DNA of 39,511 bases, taken from Anaerolineales bacterium (lineage in GTDB: Bacteria > Chloroflexota > Anaerolineae > Anaerolineales > UBA6663). Location: contig JADLEU010000041.1 in assembly GCA_020845955.1 (NCBI GenBank), forward strand, positions 1 through 39,511, given 5' to 3'. Below, piece after piece: positions 18,309 through 25,234 of the stretch. The stretch's first letter is position 1. Each line of letters begins with the position of its first letter. Position numbers and translations under genes: made by a program. The notes beneath the pieces were generated by a model that did not search any database, was not told where the DNA came from, and saw only the letters and a list, made by a program, of their open reading frames with translations.

Positions 18309-19188
18309 CGGGAGGCGGGACACTCAGGATCGCACGGGCGCGCCCGAGCGCTGGCGCGTGTCGGACGGGACCGAATTTGCGCTGGTGCCGGCCGGCCCGT
18401 TCGTCTATGGCCCAGAGGAGGTCTACGAGCGGCTGGCGCAGGCGCCGGCGCCTCGCCCGCGCCAGACTCTCGAACTGGATGCCTTCTGCCTGGCGACGCG
18501 GCCGGTGAGCTACTCCCAGTGGAAGGCATTTCTCGACGCCACGGGGTTTCGCTGGGGCGGCGAGTGGTGGGCGATTGATCGGCGCTGGCGGGCGCGCGTG
18601 CCGTTCGCCGGCCGGCGCTTTGCGCCGGCGCGCACGTACCCGCCCGAGATGGCGCAATACCCCATCGTCGCGGTCAGCCAGACAGAAGCCCTGGCTTACT
18701 GCGAGTGGCTGTCCGGCCAGATTGGGCGGCGGTGCGGTCTGCCGAACGAGGCGCAGTGGGAGAAGGCCGCGCGCGGGACCGACGGCCGCACCTATCCCTG
18801 GGGCGAGACGAAGCCGCGGCCCGAGATCCAGTGGCAGCGAAGATTCCCCGTGGGGATTGAGACGTATCTTTATAGCCTGGTGGTGCCACCCCGCCGCGAA
18901 TGGGCCCGCGCCGGCTGGTATTGGCGCAGCGGCACGCCGCTGCCGGTTGGCGCGGCGCCGCAAAACCGCTCGCCGTACGGCTGCCTGGACATGGCCGGCA
19001 ACATCTGGGAATGGACCACCAGCCTGTATAACCCGAATCTGCCCGGTTTTCACGTTGTCAAGGGAGGGTCTTGGGGGTACAGTATTCACCACGCCAGGCT
19101 CTACGTTCGCAGCGCGTGCAGCGTCACGACGCCGAGCCAGGACTACCGGGCGCAGGGCACGGGGTTCCGGGTGGCCGTGGCGGGCTGA
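18286..19188 (+). CDS. FGE/SUMF1-like (sulfatase-modifying factor fold) domain protein lacking the catalytic cysteines
   Basis: A 300-aa single-domain protein of the formylglycine-generating-enzyme superfamily. Conserved fold signatures are VPAGPFVYG near the N-terminus, the YPIVAVSQTEALAYCEWL helix, LPNEAQWEKAARG, PWGE, GCLDMAGNIWEWT and KGGSW (259-263) with GTGFRVA at the end. True FGE enzymes have two cysteines 3 and 8 residues after the GGS motif (GGSY-x-C-x4-C). The corresponding positions here are Tyr265 and Ala270, so copper-dependent formylglycine formation is unlikely. Non-catalytic members bind ligands or act in other oxidations. ATG 18286 has AAAGGG 4 nt upstream and overlaps the GTPase end; ATG 18295 is an alternative. 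The radical SAM gene starts 14 nt after its stop. No sulfatase is present. Confidence 0.85.
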   Translation: MGEMQLISGRRDTQDRTGAPERWRVSDGTEFALVPAGPFVYGPEEVYERLAQAPAPRPRQTLELDAFCLATRPVSYSQWKAFLDATGFRWGGEWWAIDRRWRARVPFAGRRFAPARTYPPEMAQYPIVAVSQTEALAYCEWLSGQIGRRCGLPNEAQWEKAARGTDGRTYPWGETKPRPEIQWQRRFPVGIETYLYSLVVPPRREWARAGWYWRSGTPLPVGAAPQNRSPYGCLDMAGNIWEWTTSLYNPNLPGFHVVKGGSWGYSIHHARLYVRSACSVTTPSQDYRAQGTGFRVAVAG

Positions 19189-19202
19189 GGCGGGGAGGTG
19201 GG

Positions 19203-20693
19203 ATGAGGGCGGACCTGATCTACCTGATTAACTTCCGCAACGAGCGCGATATGTATCCGCCGTTCGGCCTGATGTACGTGGCTGACGCGCTGCTGCAGGC
19301 TGGGTTCCAGGTCAGGCTCTATCACGAAACCGAAGCCTTTGTGGACGAGTTCGTGCGCGCCACGGCCGAAGCGCGCCCGCTGTTCGTGGGCCTGAGCACC
19401 ATTACGGGACCGCAGCTGCGGCCCGTCATCGAGACCTCGCGCCGGCTGAAGGCGCTGGGCATCCCGGTAGTCTGGGGCGGGGTGCACGCCACCATCATGC
19501 CGGAGGAGGCGCTCAAAGAGGACTACGTCGACTTTGTGGTAGTGAACGAGGGCGAGGAGACCGTTCAGGAGCTGGCGCGCCTGCTGGCCGGAGCGGCGCC
19601 GGCCCAGTTTGGCCTCGTCCGCGGGCTGGCCTGGAAGGATCAGGGCCGGGTGGTCGTCAACCCCGAGCGGCCCTTCATCCGAGACCTCGATCGCTTCCGG
19701 CCGCGCTGGGACCTGATCCCGGTCGAGCGCTACCTGATCCAGTCGGGCCCCTATGACCGGGCGCTGCCGGTCTACATCTCGCGCGGCTGCCCGTTCCGCT
19801 GCGGGTTCTGCTACAACGAAGTCGTGATGAAGCGCACCTGGCGCCAGCATTCGGACGAGTTCGTGCTGGAGCAGGCGCGGTGGCTGAAGGACCACTACCG
19901 CGTCAACGCCATCGACTACGCCGACGACTACCTCTTTGGCCGTATTAAGCCCATGCAGCGGTTGGTGGAGAAAGTCGGCATGCCCTGGAGCGGGCAGGTG
20001 CGCGTGCAGCTCCTCAAGCCGGAGTTCGTGCGCTGGATGCGCGCCACGGGCTGCCAATGGGTCAACATCGGCGCCGAGTCCGGCTCACAGACCGTGCTCG
20101 ACTCGATGCACAAAGACCAGAAGGCCGAGCAGATCGAGTGGGGCGTGCGCAACCTGGTCGAGATCGCGCCCGAGGTCGAGGCCAACTTGAGCTTTATCGT
20201 CGGTCTGCCCGACGAGAACGAGGCCGAGCGCCAGGTGACGTTCGACCTGATCGAGCGGCTGGCGGTCATGAGCGCCAGGGTGCGCTGCTCGGTGTGCGTC
20301 TACATGCCGTACCCGGGCACGCCGCTGTGGCCGGAGGCGCTGCGGCGCGGCTACGTACCGCCGGCCCGCCAGGAAGGCTGGTGCGAGTTCGACCTCAACC
20401 GGGGCAACACGCCCTGGATGTCGGACAGCGAGGCCCAGGTGATGAGCGAGATCAACGACATCCTGTTCGTTGGGCGCTCGAGCGGGCACTGGCTGTTGGC
20501 GCCCTACTATGGCCTGCTGCGCTGGCGCTGGCGCCACATGTATTTCAGGCACTACTGGGAAGGCGCGCTCAAGAAGTTCCTACTGCGCACGCCCCTGCGC
20601 GGCCTGCTGGACTGGATGATGCGCCATTGGGTGCGCTACAACCCGATCACGCACAAAGGGCCGGTGGCCGAGCCGGGCGCGGCGGGAGACTAG
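19203..20693 (+). CDS. B12-binding-domain radical SAM protein
   Basis: A 496-aa protein. An N-terminal Rossmann-like cobalamin-binding domain (about 1-140: YPPFGLMYVADAL, PVVWGGVHATIMPEEAL, VVNEGEET) is followed by a radical SAM core with the 4Fe-4S motif Cys196-x3-Cys200-x2-Cys203 (RGCPFRCGFC), NIGAESGS and SFIVGLPDE. The DxHxxG cobalt-ligand motif is absent, as in many members. A C-terminal region of about 100 residues is rich in Trp, Arg and Tyr. Relatives include methyltransferases and ring-forming enzymes acting on lipids, antibiotics and peptides; the substrate cannot be deduced. A good ribosome binding site (GGGGAGGTGGG) decides ATG 19203. It sits between the FGE-like and GNAT genes and close to the PqqD-B2-AsnB block. 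Confidence 0.9.
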   Translation: MRADLIYLINFRNERDMYPPFGLMYVADALLQAGFQVRLYHETEAFVDEFVRATAEARPLFVGLSTITGPQLRPVIETSRRLKALGIPVVWGGVHATIMPEEALKEDYVDFVVVNEGEETVQELARLLAGAAPAQFGLVRGLAWKDQGRVVVNPERPFIRDLDRFRPRWDLIPVERYLIQSGPYDRALPVYISRGCPFRCGFCYNEVVMKRTWRQHSDEFVLEQARWLKDHYRVNAIDYADDYLFGRIKPMQRLVEKVGMPWSGQVRVQLLKPEFVRWMRATGCQWVNIGAESGSQTVLDSMHKDQKAEQIEWGVRNLVEIAPEVEANLSFIVGLPDENEAERQVTFDLIERLAVMSARVRCSVCVYMPYPGTPLWPEALRRGYVPPARQEGWCEFDLNRGNTPWMSDSEAQVMSEINDILFVGRSSGHWLLAPYYGLLRWRWRHMYFRHYWEGALKKFLLRTPLRGLLDWMMRHWVRYNPITHKGPVAEPGAAGD

Positions 20694-20730
20694 CGCAGCC
20701 GGCAGCCTGCTGAGTGCCCGAGGCCGGTGG

Positions 20731-21501
20731 ATGATTGAACTGGCAACCGCGCAGCGCGAGACGCTGCGCGCCTGGTTAAAGCCCGAGCGCCCGGGTCCGC
20801 TGGTTGGCCCGCACGTCCTCAACACCGGGCACGGCCGGGTTTTCGTTGACGGCTGGCCAGGGGCGCGAGCGGTGCTGGCTGAGGCGGCGGACAACTTCGC
20901 CTTGCGCGGCGACCCCAACCGCCTGGCGCCCGATGACCTGCGAGACGTGGTGCGCGGTTTTGTGGAGGCCGAGGCGGCCTGGCTGCCCAGGCTGCGGGCC
21001 ATTGACCAGGACCTAATCGAGTGGCCGCGCGTCGTCTATGCCCTCGACGCTCCGCGCCGGGTCCGCGGGCCGCGCCGCGCGCAGGTGCGCCCGTTGCAGG
21101 CGAGCGACGCTGCCGCGCTGGCTGGCTTGAGCCCAGAGACCGCCTGGGTGTGCAAGACGTGGGGTGGCGCGGCCGGGATGGCGGCGAGCGGACGGGCCTG
21201 GGGCGCGTGGCTCGATGGCCGGCTGGCGTCGGTGGCCTGCGTGTTCTTCCAGGGGGATGAGTACGAAGACCTGGGTGTCGCCACCGAGCCGGCCGATCGC
21301 GGCCTTGGACTGTGCACGGCGTGCGCCGCGAAGCTGTGCGCGGACGTCGTTCGGCGCGGCCGGCGCCCGAGCTGGAACACATCGCTCGACAACCGGGCCA
21401 GCCAGCGAGTGGCCGAGAAGCTGGGCTTTCAGCGGGTGCGGGAAGACTGCCTGTACGTGGTGGCGATGGCAGCTGAGTGGAATGGGGCGCAGTTCGCGTG
21501 A
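20731..21501 (+). CDS. GNAT-family N-acetyltransferase
   Basis: A 256-aa protein. The C-terminal half (about 118-250) is a GNAT fold: DAAALAGLSPETAW, WGAWLDGRLASVACVFF, the acetyl-CoA region VATEPADRGLGLCTACAAKL, and the closing SLDNRASQRVAEKLGFQ. The N-terminal about 110 residues have no recognised domain and include a VLNTGHGRVFVDGWPGARAVL stretch seen in two-domain GNAT proteins. It would acetylate an amine on an unknown substrate. It is 37 nt after the radical SAM gene, so probably the last gene of that operon, and is convergent with the kinase-like gene (25-nt gap). Confidence 0.85.
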   Translation: MIELATAQRETLRAWLKPERPGPLVGPHVLNTGHGRVFVDGWPGARAVLAEAADNFALRGDPNRLAPDDLRDVVRGFVEAEAAWLPRLRAIDQDLIEWPRVVYALDAPRRVRGPRRAQVRPLQASDAAALAGLSPETAWVCKTWGGAAGMAASGRAWGAWLDGRLASVACVFFQGDEYEDLGVATEPADRGLGLCTACAAKLCADVVRRGRRPSWNTSLDNRASQRVAEKLGFQRVREDCLYVVAMAAEWNGAQFA

Positions 21502-21526
21502 GACCGCCGGGCGCCGAGCTGCTGTC

Positions 21527-22510
21527 TCACGCGGGCAGGGTCGCGGCCAGCAGGGCGGGCAGCGCGTCGAGGTCGGGCGCCAGGCGCAGCCGGAAGGCGG
21601 GCGCGCTTTGGATCAGCTGATTGAGCAGGGCCAGGTGGGCGGGGATCAGGGCGCGATCCCACTGTTCGACGGCGTGGGGTAGAATCAGCCGCAAGGCCTC
21701 GGGGGCTGGCAGCGGCTCCAGGGCGTGGCTGGCGCGGGGCTCGATCTGCGGGAAGAGGAGGGCGCCGGCCGGGGCCGAATCGGCCCAGACCTGGGGATAG
21801 ACGCTCTCGGCCGCAAAGAGCACCTTCTGTCGCGCGCCCGGCGCCGCGTTGAGCGGCTGCAGCTCGGGGAAGCGGGCCAGGGTGTCGGGGTAGGCTGAGA
21901 GCAGACCCGGATACGCTAAGACCTGCACCCGGCTCGCCTCGCTCCTAAGCATGGGTGAGTCGTTTGACAGCAGTTTCCAGCCGGCGTGGAGCAGCGCCAG
22001 GCCGGTGGTGGTCTTGCCGGCGCCGATGCCGCCCACCACCAGCACTGCCCCCCGAGCGCCCGGCGGGCAGGCCGCGAAGGCGTGCAGCAGGAACCGGCCA
22101 CGGCGCCGCAGGTGCGGCGATAGCCCGATGGCCACGAGGTCTTCAAAGACGCCTTGGGCCGCCAGCGCGGCCGTCGTCAGGACGCCCTCGGTCCGGCCGG
22201 CGGCTAGGTCCAGGCGTAGTTGGCCAAAGCGCGGGAAGTGCGCGCTGACGCAGCCCGCGCTCCGCAGGTAGTACGCCAGCAGATCGCCCTGCTGGAAGTC
22301 GGGGGCCCCAGCGGGGGGCGGCGGCGGCGCGGCGGCCAGCGCCAGCGCGAGGACCAGGTCGGGCGCGGCCGCGGCGCCGCCCGGCGGGCGCGAGGCGAAC
22401 GCGGCGCGCCAGCGCTCGCCAAGCGCGAGGCCCGACCAGCGGCCGGCCACGAGCAGGTCGTGAAGCTGCCACCGGCACTCATCCGCTGCCGCCGGACCGC
22501 CTGGGGTCAT
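21527..22510 (-). CDS. HPr-kinase-like (serine kinase) P-loop protein of a RiPP-type locus
   Basis: A 327-aa protein from ATG 22510; the upstream in-frame 28 residues read over the promoter and are rejected. The N-terminal half (to about 150) has no clear motif beyond a hydrophobic core. The C-terminal half is an HprK-like P-loop domain: VLVVGGIGAGKTTTGLALL with Walker A at 160-169, then LLSNDSPML (180-188), where HprK relatives have an acidic (A/S)DD pair, so the first Asp is replaced by Asn183. A late HAVEQWDRALI matches the C-terminal end of these kinases. Homologues in paeninodin-type lasso clusters phosphorylate the precursor's C-terminal serine. Here the gene is divergent from PqqD with 53 nt between them and may be leaderless. 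The activity is uncertain because of the Asn. Confidence 0.8.
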   Translation of the reverse strand: MTPGGPAAADECRWQLHDLLVAGRWSGLALGERWRAAFASRPPGGAAAAPDLVLALALAAAPPPPPAGAPDFQQGDLLAYYLRSAGCVSAHFPRFGQLRLDLAAGRTEGVLTTAALAAQGVFEDLVAIGLSPHLRRRGRFLLHAFAACPPGARGAVLVVGGIGAGKTTTGLALLHAGWKLLSNDSPMLRSEASRVQVLAYPGLLSAYPDTLARFPELQPLNAAPGARQKVLFAAESVYPQVWADSAPAGALLFPQIEPRASHALEPLPAPEALRLILPHAVEQWDRALIPAHLALLNQLIQSAPAFRLRLAPDLDALPALLAATLPA

Positions 22511-22517
22511 GCGGCGC

Positions 22518-22525
22518 AGTATAGC
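22518..22525. promoter_or_regulatory. Overlapping divergent -10 boxes between the kinase-like gene and PqqD
   Basis: On the minus strand TATACT (22523-22518) lies 7 nt before the kinase ATG at 22510, a leaderless arrangement. On the plus strand TATAGC (22520-22525) overlaps it and would start a transcript about 32 nt before the PqqD start. If both work, RNA polymerase could serve only one direction at a time. No -35 of good quality is seen either way. Confidence 0.4.
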
Positions 22526-22563
22526 ACGCGCGGGTGGCTTTCCGCGCCGGCAGGAGGCGAGGC

Positions 22564-22833
22564 TTGGACGCTCAAACGCGATTGTGCCATTCACCCGACG
22601 CGACGTTTCAGATCGTCGCCGGCGAAGCGATCCTCATCCATTTGCAGACCGGCTACTATTATTCACTGAACGACGTGGGCACCCGGTTTTGGGAACTGCT
22701 GGACGGCCAGCGCAGCGTTGCCGACTGCGCGACTGTGATCGCCGGCGAATACAATGCGCCGGGGACCGTCATCTTGAGCGACTTGCTGGAATTGGCCACG
22801 GACCTTCACACAGAAGGCCTGGCAGCCGTCTGA
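22564..22833 (+). CDS. PqqD-family peptide-binding protein (RRE / lasso B1-like)
   Basis: An 89-aa protein with the PqqD winged-helix fold: FQIVAGEAILIHLQTGYYYSLNDVG, then FWELLDGQRSVADCATVIAGEY and a final helix. Such proteins are RiPP recognition elements that hold the leader of a precursor peptide and present it to the modifying enzymes. The start is the TTG at 22564, because a perfect AGGAGG (22552-22557) lies 6 nt before it and the length is then exactly that of PqqD. A GTG at 22534 would put this Shine-Dalgarno inside the gene. It is first in the operon PqqD-B2-asparagine synthetase. Confidence 0.88.
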   Translation: MDAQTRLCHSPDATFQIVAGEAILIHLQTGYYYSLNDVGTRFWELLDGQRSVADCATVIAGEYNAPGTVILSDLLELATDLHTEGLAAV

Positions 22834-22893
22834 GCAGGCGGCTGGGCCGCGCTCCGTCCGGCGCGCTGGATCACGACGCCGCGGGGGAGTACG

Positions 22894-23349
22894 ATGCGGG
22901 CACGAATTCGCAACTTGTGGGCGGGCCTCGCGGCGCTTTGGCTGCTCTTGGCGCCGCGCCACCGCCGGCTGTGGGTGGAGATGCGCGGATACGTGCGCGC
23001 GCTGCCCGCCGCCCTGGCTGGCCCGCTGCCCGCTGCCCTGGCGGCCCAGACGCCGGCCCAGGCCGACCTGGACCTGCGCGAAGCGGATCTGCGCCGGCTG
23101 GCCGACGCAGCCGCGCTGTTCGAGCGCCGCTCGCCGCTGGGCTTGTGCCTGCGCCGGTCGCTGGCCCGCTATCACTATCTACGCCGCGCCGGCGTGCCGC
23201 TGACGCTGAACTTCGGCGCGCGCTTCACCGGCAGGCGGCCTGATCGCGACGTCACCGGCCACGCCTGGGTGACGCTGGCCGGCCGGCCGTATTGCGAGGA
23301 TGGCGAGAACTACAGCGGCTTTGCGGTGATGCTGCAATACCCGGACTAA
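22894..23349 (+). CDS. Lasso-type B2 protein (transglutaminase-like leader protease)
   Basis: A 151-aa protein of the transglut_core3 / lasso peptide B2 family. The N-terminal about 35 residues form the hydrophobic-basic helix usual in B2 proteins (LWAGLAALWLLLAPRHRRLW). The catalytic set is visible: Cys85 in PLGLCLRRSL, His123 in TGHAWVTL and Asp136 in PYCEDGEN. The Cys-His spacing of 38 and His-Asp spacing of 13 are close to those in McjB. The enzyme should remove the leader from a precursor peptide held by the PqqD protein. GGGGGAG precedes the ATG. It begins 60 nt after PqqD and ends 19 nt before the synthetase. Confidence 0.88.
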   Translation: MRARIRNLWAGLAALWLLLAPRHRRLWVEMRGYVRALPAALAGPLPAALAAQTPAQADLDLREADLRRLADAAALFERRSPLGLCLRRSLARYHYLRRAGVPLTLNFGARFTGRRPDRDVTGHAWVTLAGRPYCEDGENYSGFAVMLQYPD

Positions 23350-23368
23350 CCCCAAACGAACCCGCCCC

Positions 23369-25234
23369 ATGTGCGGCATCCTCGGCTTACTCGCCCCCGG
23401 CGCCCACCCACACTTGGCCGAACTGCTTCCCCTGCTGGCCCACCGCGGCCCCGACGACGCCGGCTGCCACGCCGACGCCGACGTCTTCCTGGGCGCGCGC
23501 CGGCTAAGCGTCATCGACGTGGCCGGGGGTCATCAGCCGTTGAGCGTTGAAGGCGGCCAGGTCTGGGTGGTGCAGAACGGCGAGATCTACAACCACCCGG
23601 CCCTGCGCGGCGAGCTGGAGGCGCTCGGTCACGTCTTTCGCACCCGCAGCGACACCGAGGTGATTGCCCACGCCTACGCCGCTTGGGGCGATGACTGCGT
23701 CCGGCGGCTGCGGGGGATCTATGCCTTCGCGGTCTGGGACGCGGCGCGCCGGCGGCTGCTGCTGGCCCGCGACCGCTTCGGGGTCAAGCCGCTGTACTAC
23801 GCGGAACTGCCCGGGGGCGGTCTGGCCTTCGCGTCTGAGATCCGGCCGCTGCTGGCGCTGCGCCGGCAAGGCGCGCGGGCCAACACGGCGGCGCTGCGGG
23901 CGCTGTTCGCGTTGGGATTTGTGCCTTCACCGCTGACGGCCTTCGAGGGCATTGCGAAACTTCCGGCCGCGCACACGCTGGCGGCGCGGGCCGGGCAAGT
24001 GCGCCTGGCGCGGTATTGGGACCTGCCCGGGCCTGTCCGGAACGGAAGCAGGCGCGAGTCCGCGGCCGAAGCCGTCGAGGGGTTCGGCGCGCACCTGGCG
24101 CGCGCGGTGTCCGAGCAGCGCATGAGCGAGGCGCCGCTGGGCGCGCTGATCAGCGGCGGACTCGACTCGGCGTCGATCGCGGCCCTGCTCGCGGCCGAGC
24201 TGCGAGCCGAGGCGGGCGAGCCGGTTCACACGTTCAACATCGGCTTCGAGCAGCCCGGCTACGATGAGGCCCGTTTCGCCGCGCTCACCGCGCGCCGCCT
24301 GGGCGTCCGGCATCACCAGGTGCGCTTCGGCGCGGCCGACTTCGACCGTTATCCCGAGATCGTGGCCCGCCTGGAAGAACCCCAGTGCTCGGCCACGGCG
24401 CTGCCGATCTACCGTCTGTACCAGGCCTGCCGCGCGGCCGGGCTGGTCGTCATCCTGACCGGCGAGGGGGCCGACGAACTGCTCGGCGGCTATCACTGGT
24501 TTCAGGGCGACGCGCGGGCGCGGCGGCTGTTCGTGTGGCCGGCGCCGCTGCGCCGCCTGGCGGCGGCCAGCCCGCTGCCCATCTCCGCCGCGGGGCGGCG
24601 CGTGCTGCGCAGCGGCGAAGCCAGCGCGCTGGCCCGCTACGCGCTCTGGCAGCGGCCGGGCGAAGCCGAAACGAGCACGGTATTCGTGCCGGACCTGCGC
24701 CGCCAAGCGGGCGGCTTGGACGTGTGGCTCGCCGGGCTGGACGGCGCGGGCGGCTGGCGTGACCCGTTCCGGCAGTTCCAGTACTTCGAGGCGCGCACGC
24801 GGCTGGTCGACTTCATCAACTTTGAGGTCGACCGCATGAGCATGGCCCACTCGATCGAGGCGCGCGTGCCGTTCCTGGATCACGAGTTGTGGGAATACGC
24901 GGCACGCCTGCCGAGCAGCCTGCTCACCAGCGGGCGGCCCAAATTTCTGCTGCGGGCGGCCATGCGCGGCCGGCTGCCGGCCGAGGTCCTGGCACGGCGC
25001 AAGCAGGGGCTGGCCGCGCCACACGCGGCCTGGCTGCGGCGGACCAGGCTGCCGGAGTGGGCCGAGGTGGCACTGTCGCCCGCGGCGCTGGTGGGCACGG
25101 GCTACTTCGAAGCGGCCGAGGTGGGGCGGCTGCGGCGCGAGCATCAGGCCAGGCGCGCCAACCACGCGCGGGTGCTGATGGGCGTGCTGAGCACGCAGCT
25201 TTGGCACGGCCTTTTTGTCGCCGGCGGGCCTTAG
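23369..25234 (+). CDS. asnB: Asparagine synthetase B-type amidotransferase / lasso-cyclase-like enzyme
   Basis: A 621-aa protein. The N-terminal class II glutaminase domain is complete: Cys2 after the initiator Met (MCGILG), RRLSVIDVAGGHQP with Arg45, NGEIYNH (70-76) and the SDTE motif with Asp95. The synthetase domain has the PP-loop SGGLDS (262-267), LTGEGADELLGGY and the C-terminal EARVPFLDHELWEYA. Lasso cyclases share this architecture but often lack the glutaminase nucleophile. Here it is intact, so the enzyme should use glutamine-derived ammonia, making asparagine or amidating some other carboxylate. Its position after PqqD and B2 is that of a lasso C protein. No Shine-Dalgarno precedes the ATG, so reinitiation after B2 is likely. 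Its stop overlaps the convergent gene's stop. Confidence 0.92.
   Translation: MCGILGLLAPGAHPHLAELLPLLAHRGPDDAGCHADADVFLGARRLSVIDVAGGHQPLSVEGGQVWVVQNGEIYNHPALRGELEALGHVFRTRSDTEVIAHAYAAWGDDCVRRLRGIYAFAVWDAARRRLLLARDRFGVKPLYYAELPGGGLAFASEIRPLLALRRQGARANTAALRALFALGFVPSPLTAFEGIAKLPAAHTLAARAGQVRLARYWDLPGPVRNGSRRESAAEAVEGFGAHLARAVSEQRMSEAPLGALISGGLDSASIAALLAAELRAEAGEPVHTFNIGFEQPGYDEARFAALTARRLGVRHHQVRFGAADFDRYPEIVARLEEPQCSATALPIYRLYQACRAAGLVVILTGEGADELLGGYHWFQGDARARRLFVWPAPLRRLAAASPLPISAAGRRVLRSGEASALARYALWQRPGEAETSTVFVPDLRRQAGGLDVWLAGLDGAGGWRDPFRQFQYFEARTRLVDFINFEVDRMSMAHSIEARVPFLDHELWEYAARLPSSLLTSGRPKFLLRAAMRGRLPAEVLARRKQGLAAPHAAWLRRTRLPEWAEVALSPAALVGTGYFEAAEVGRLRREHQARRANHARVLMGVLSTQLWHGLFVAGGP

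Noticed and set aside
22511-22594. 28-residue N-terminal extension of the HprK-like protein
   Set aside because: It would read across the divergent promoter and the PqqD ribosome binding site.
23927-25207. 426-codon minus-strand frame opposite the asparagine synthetase
   Set aside because: The synthetase has complete active-site motifs; the antisense frame shows none.
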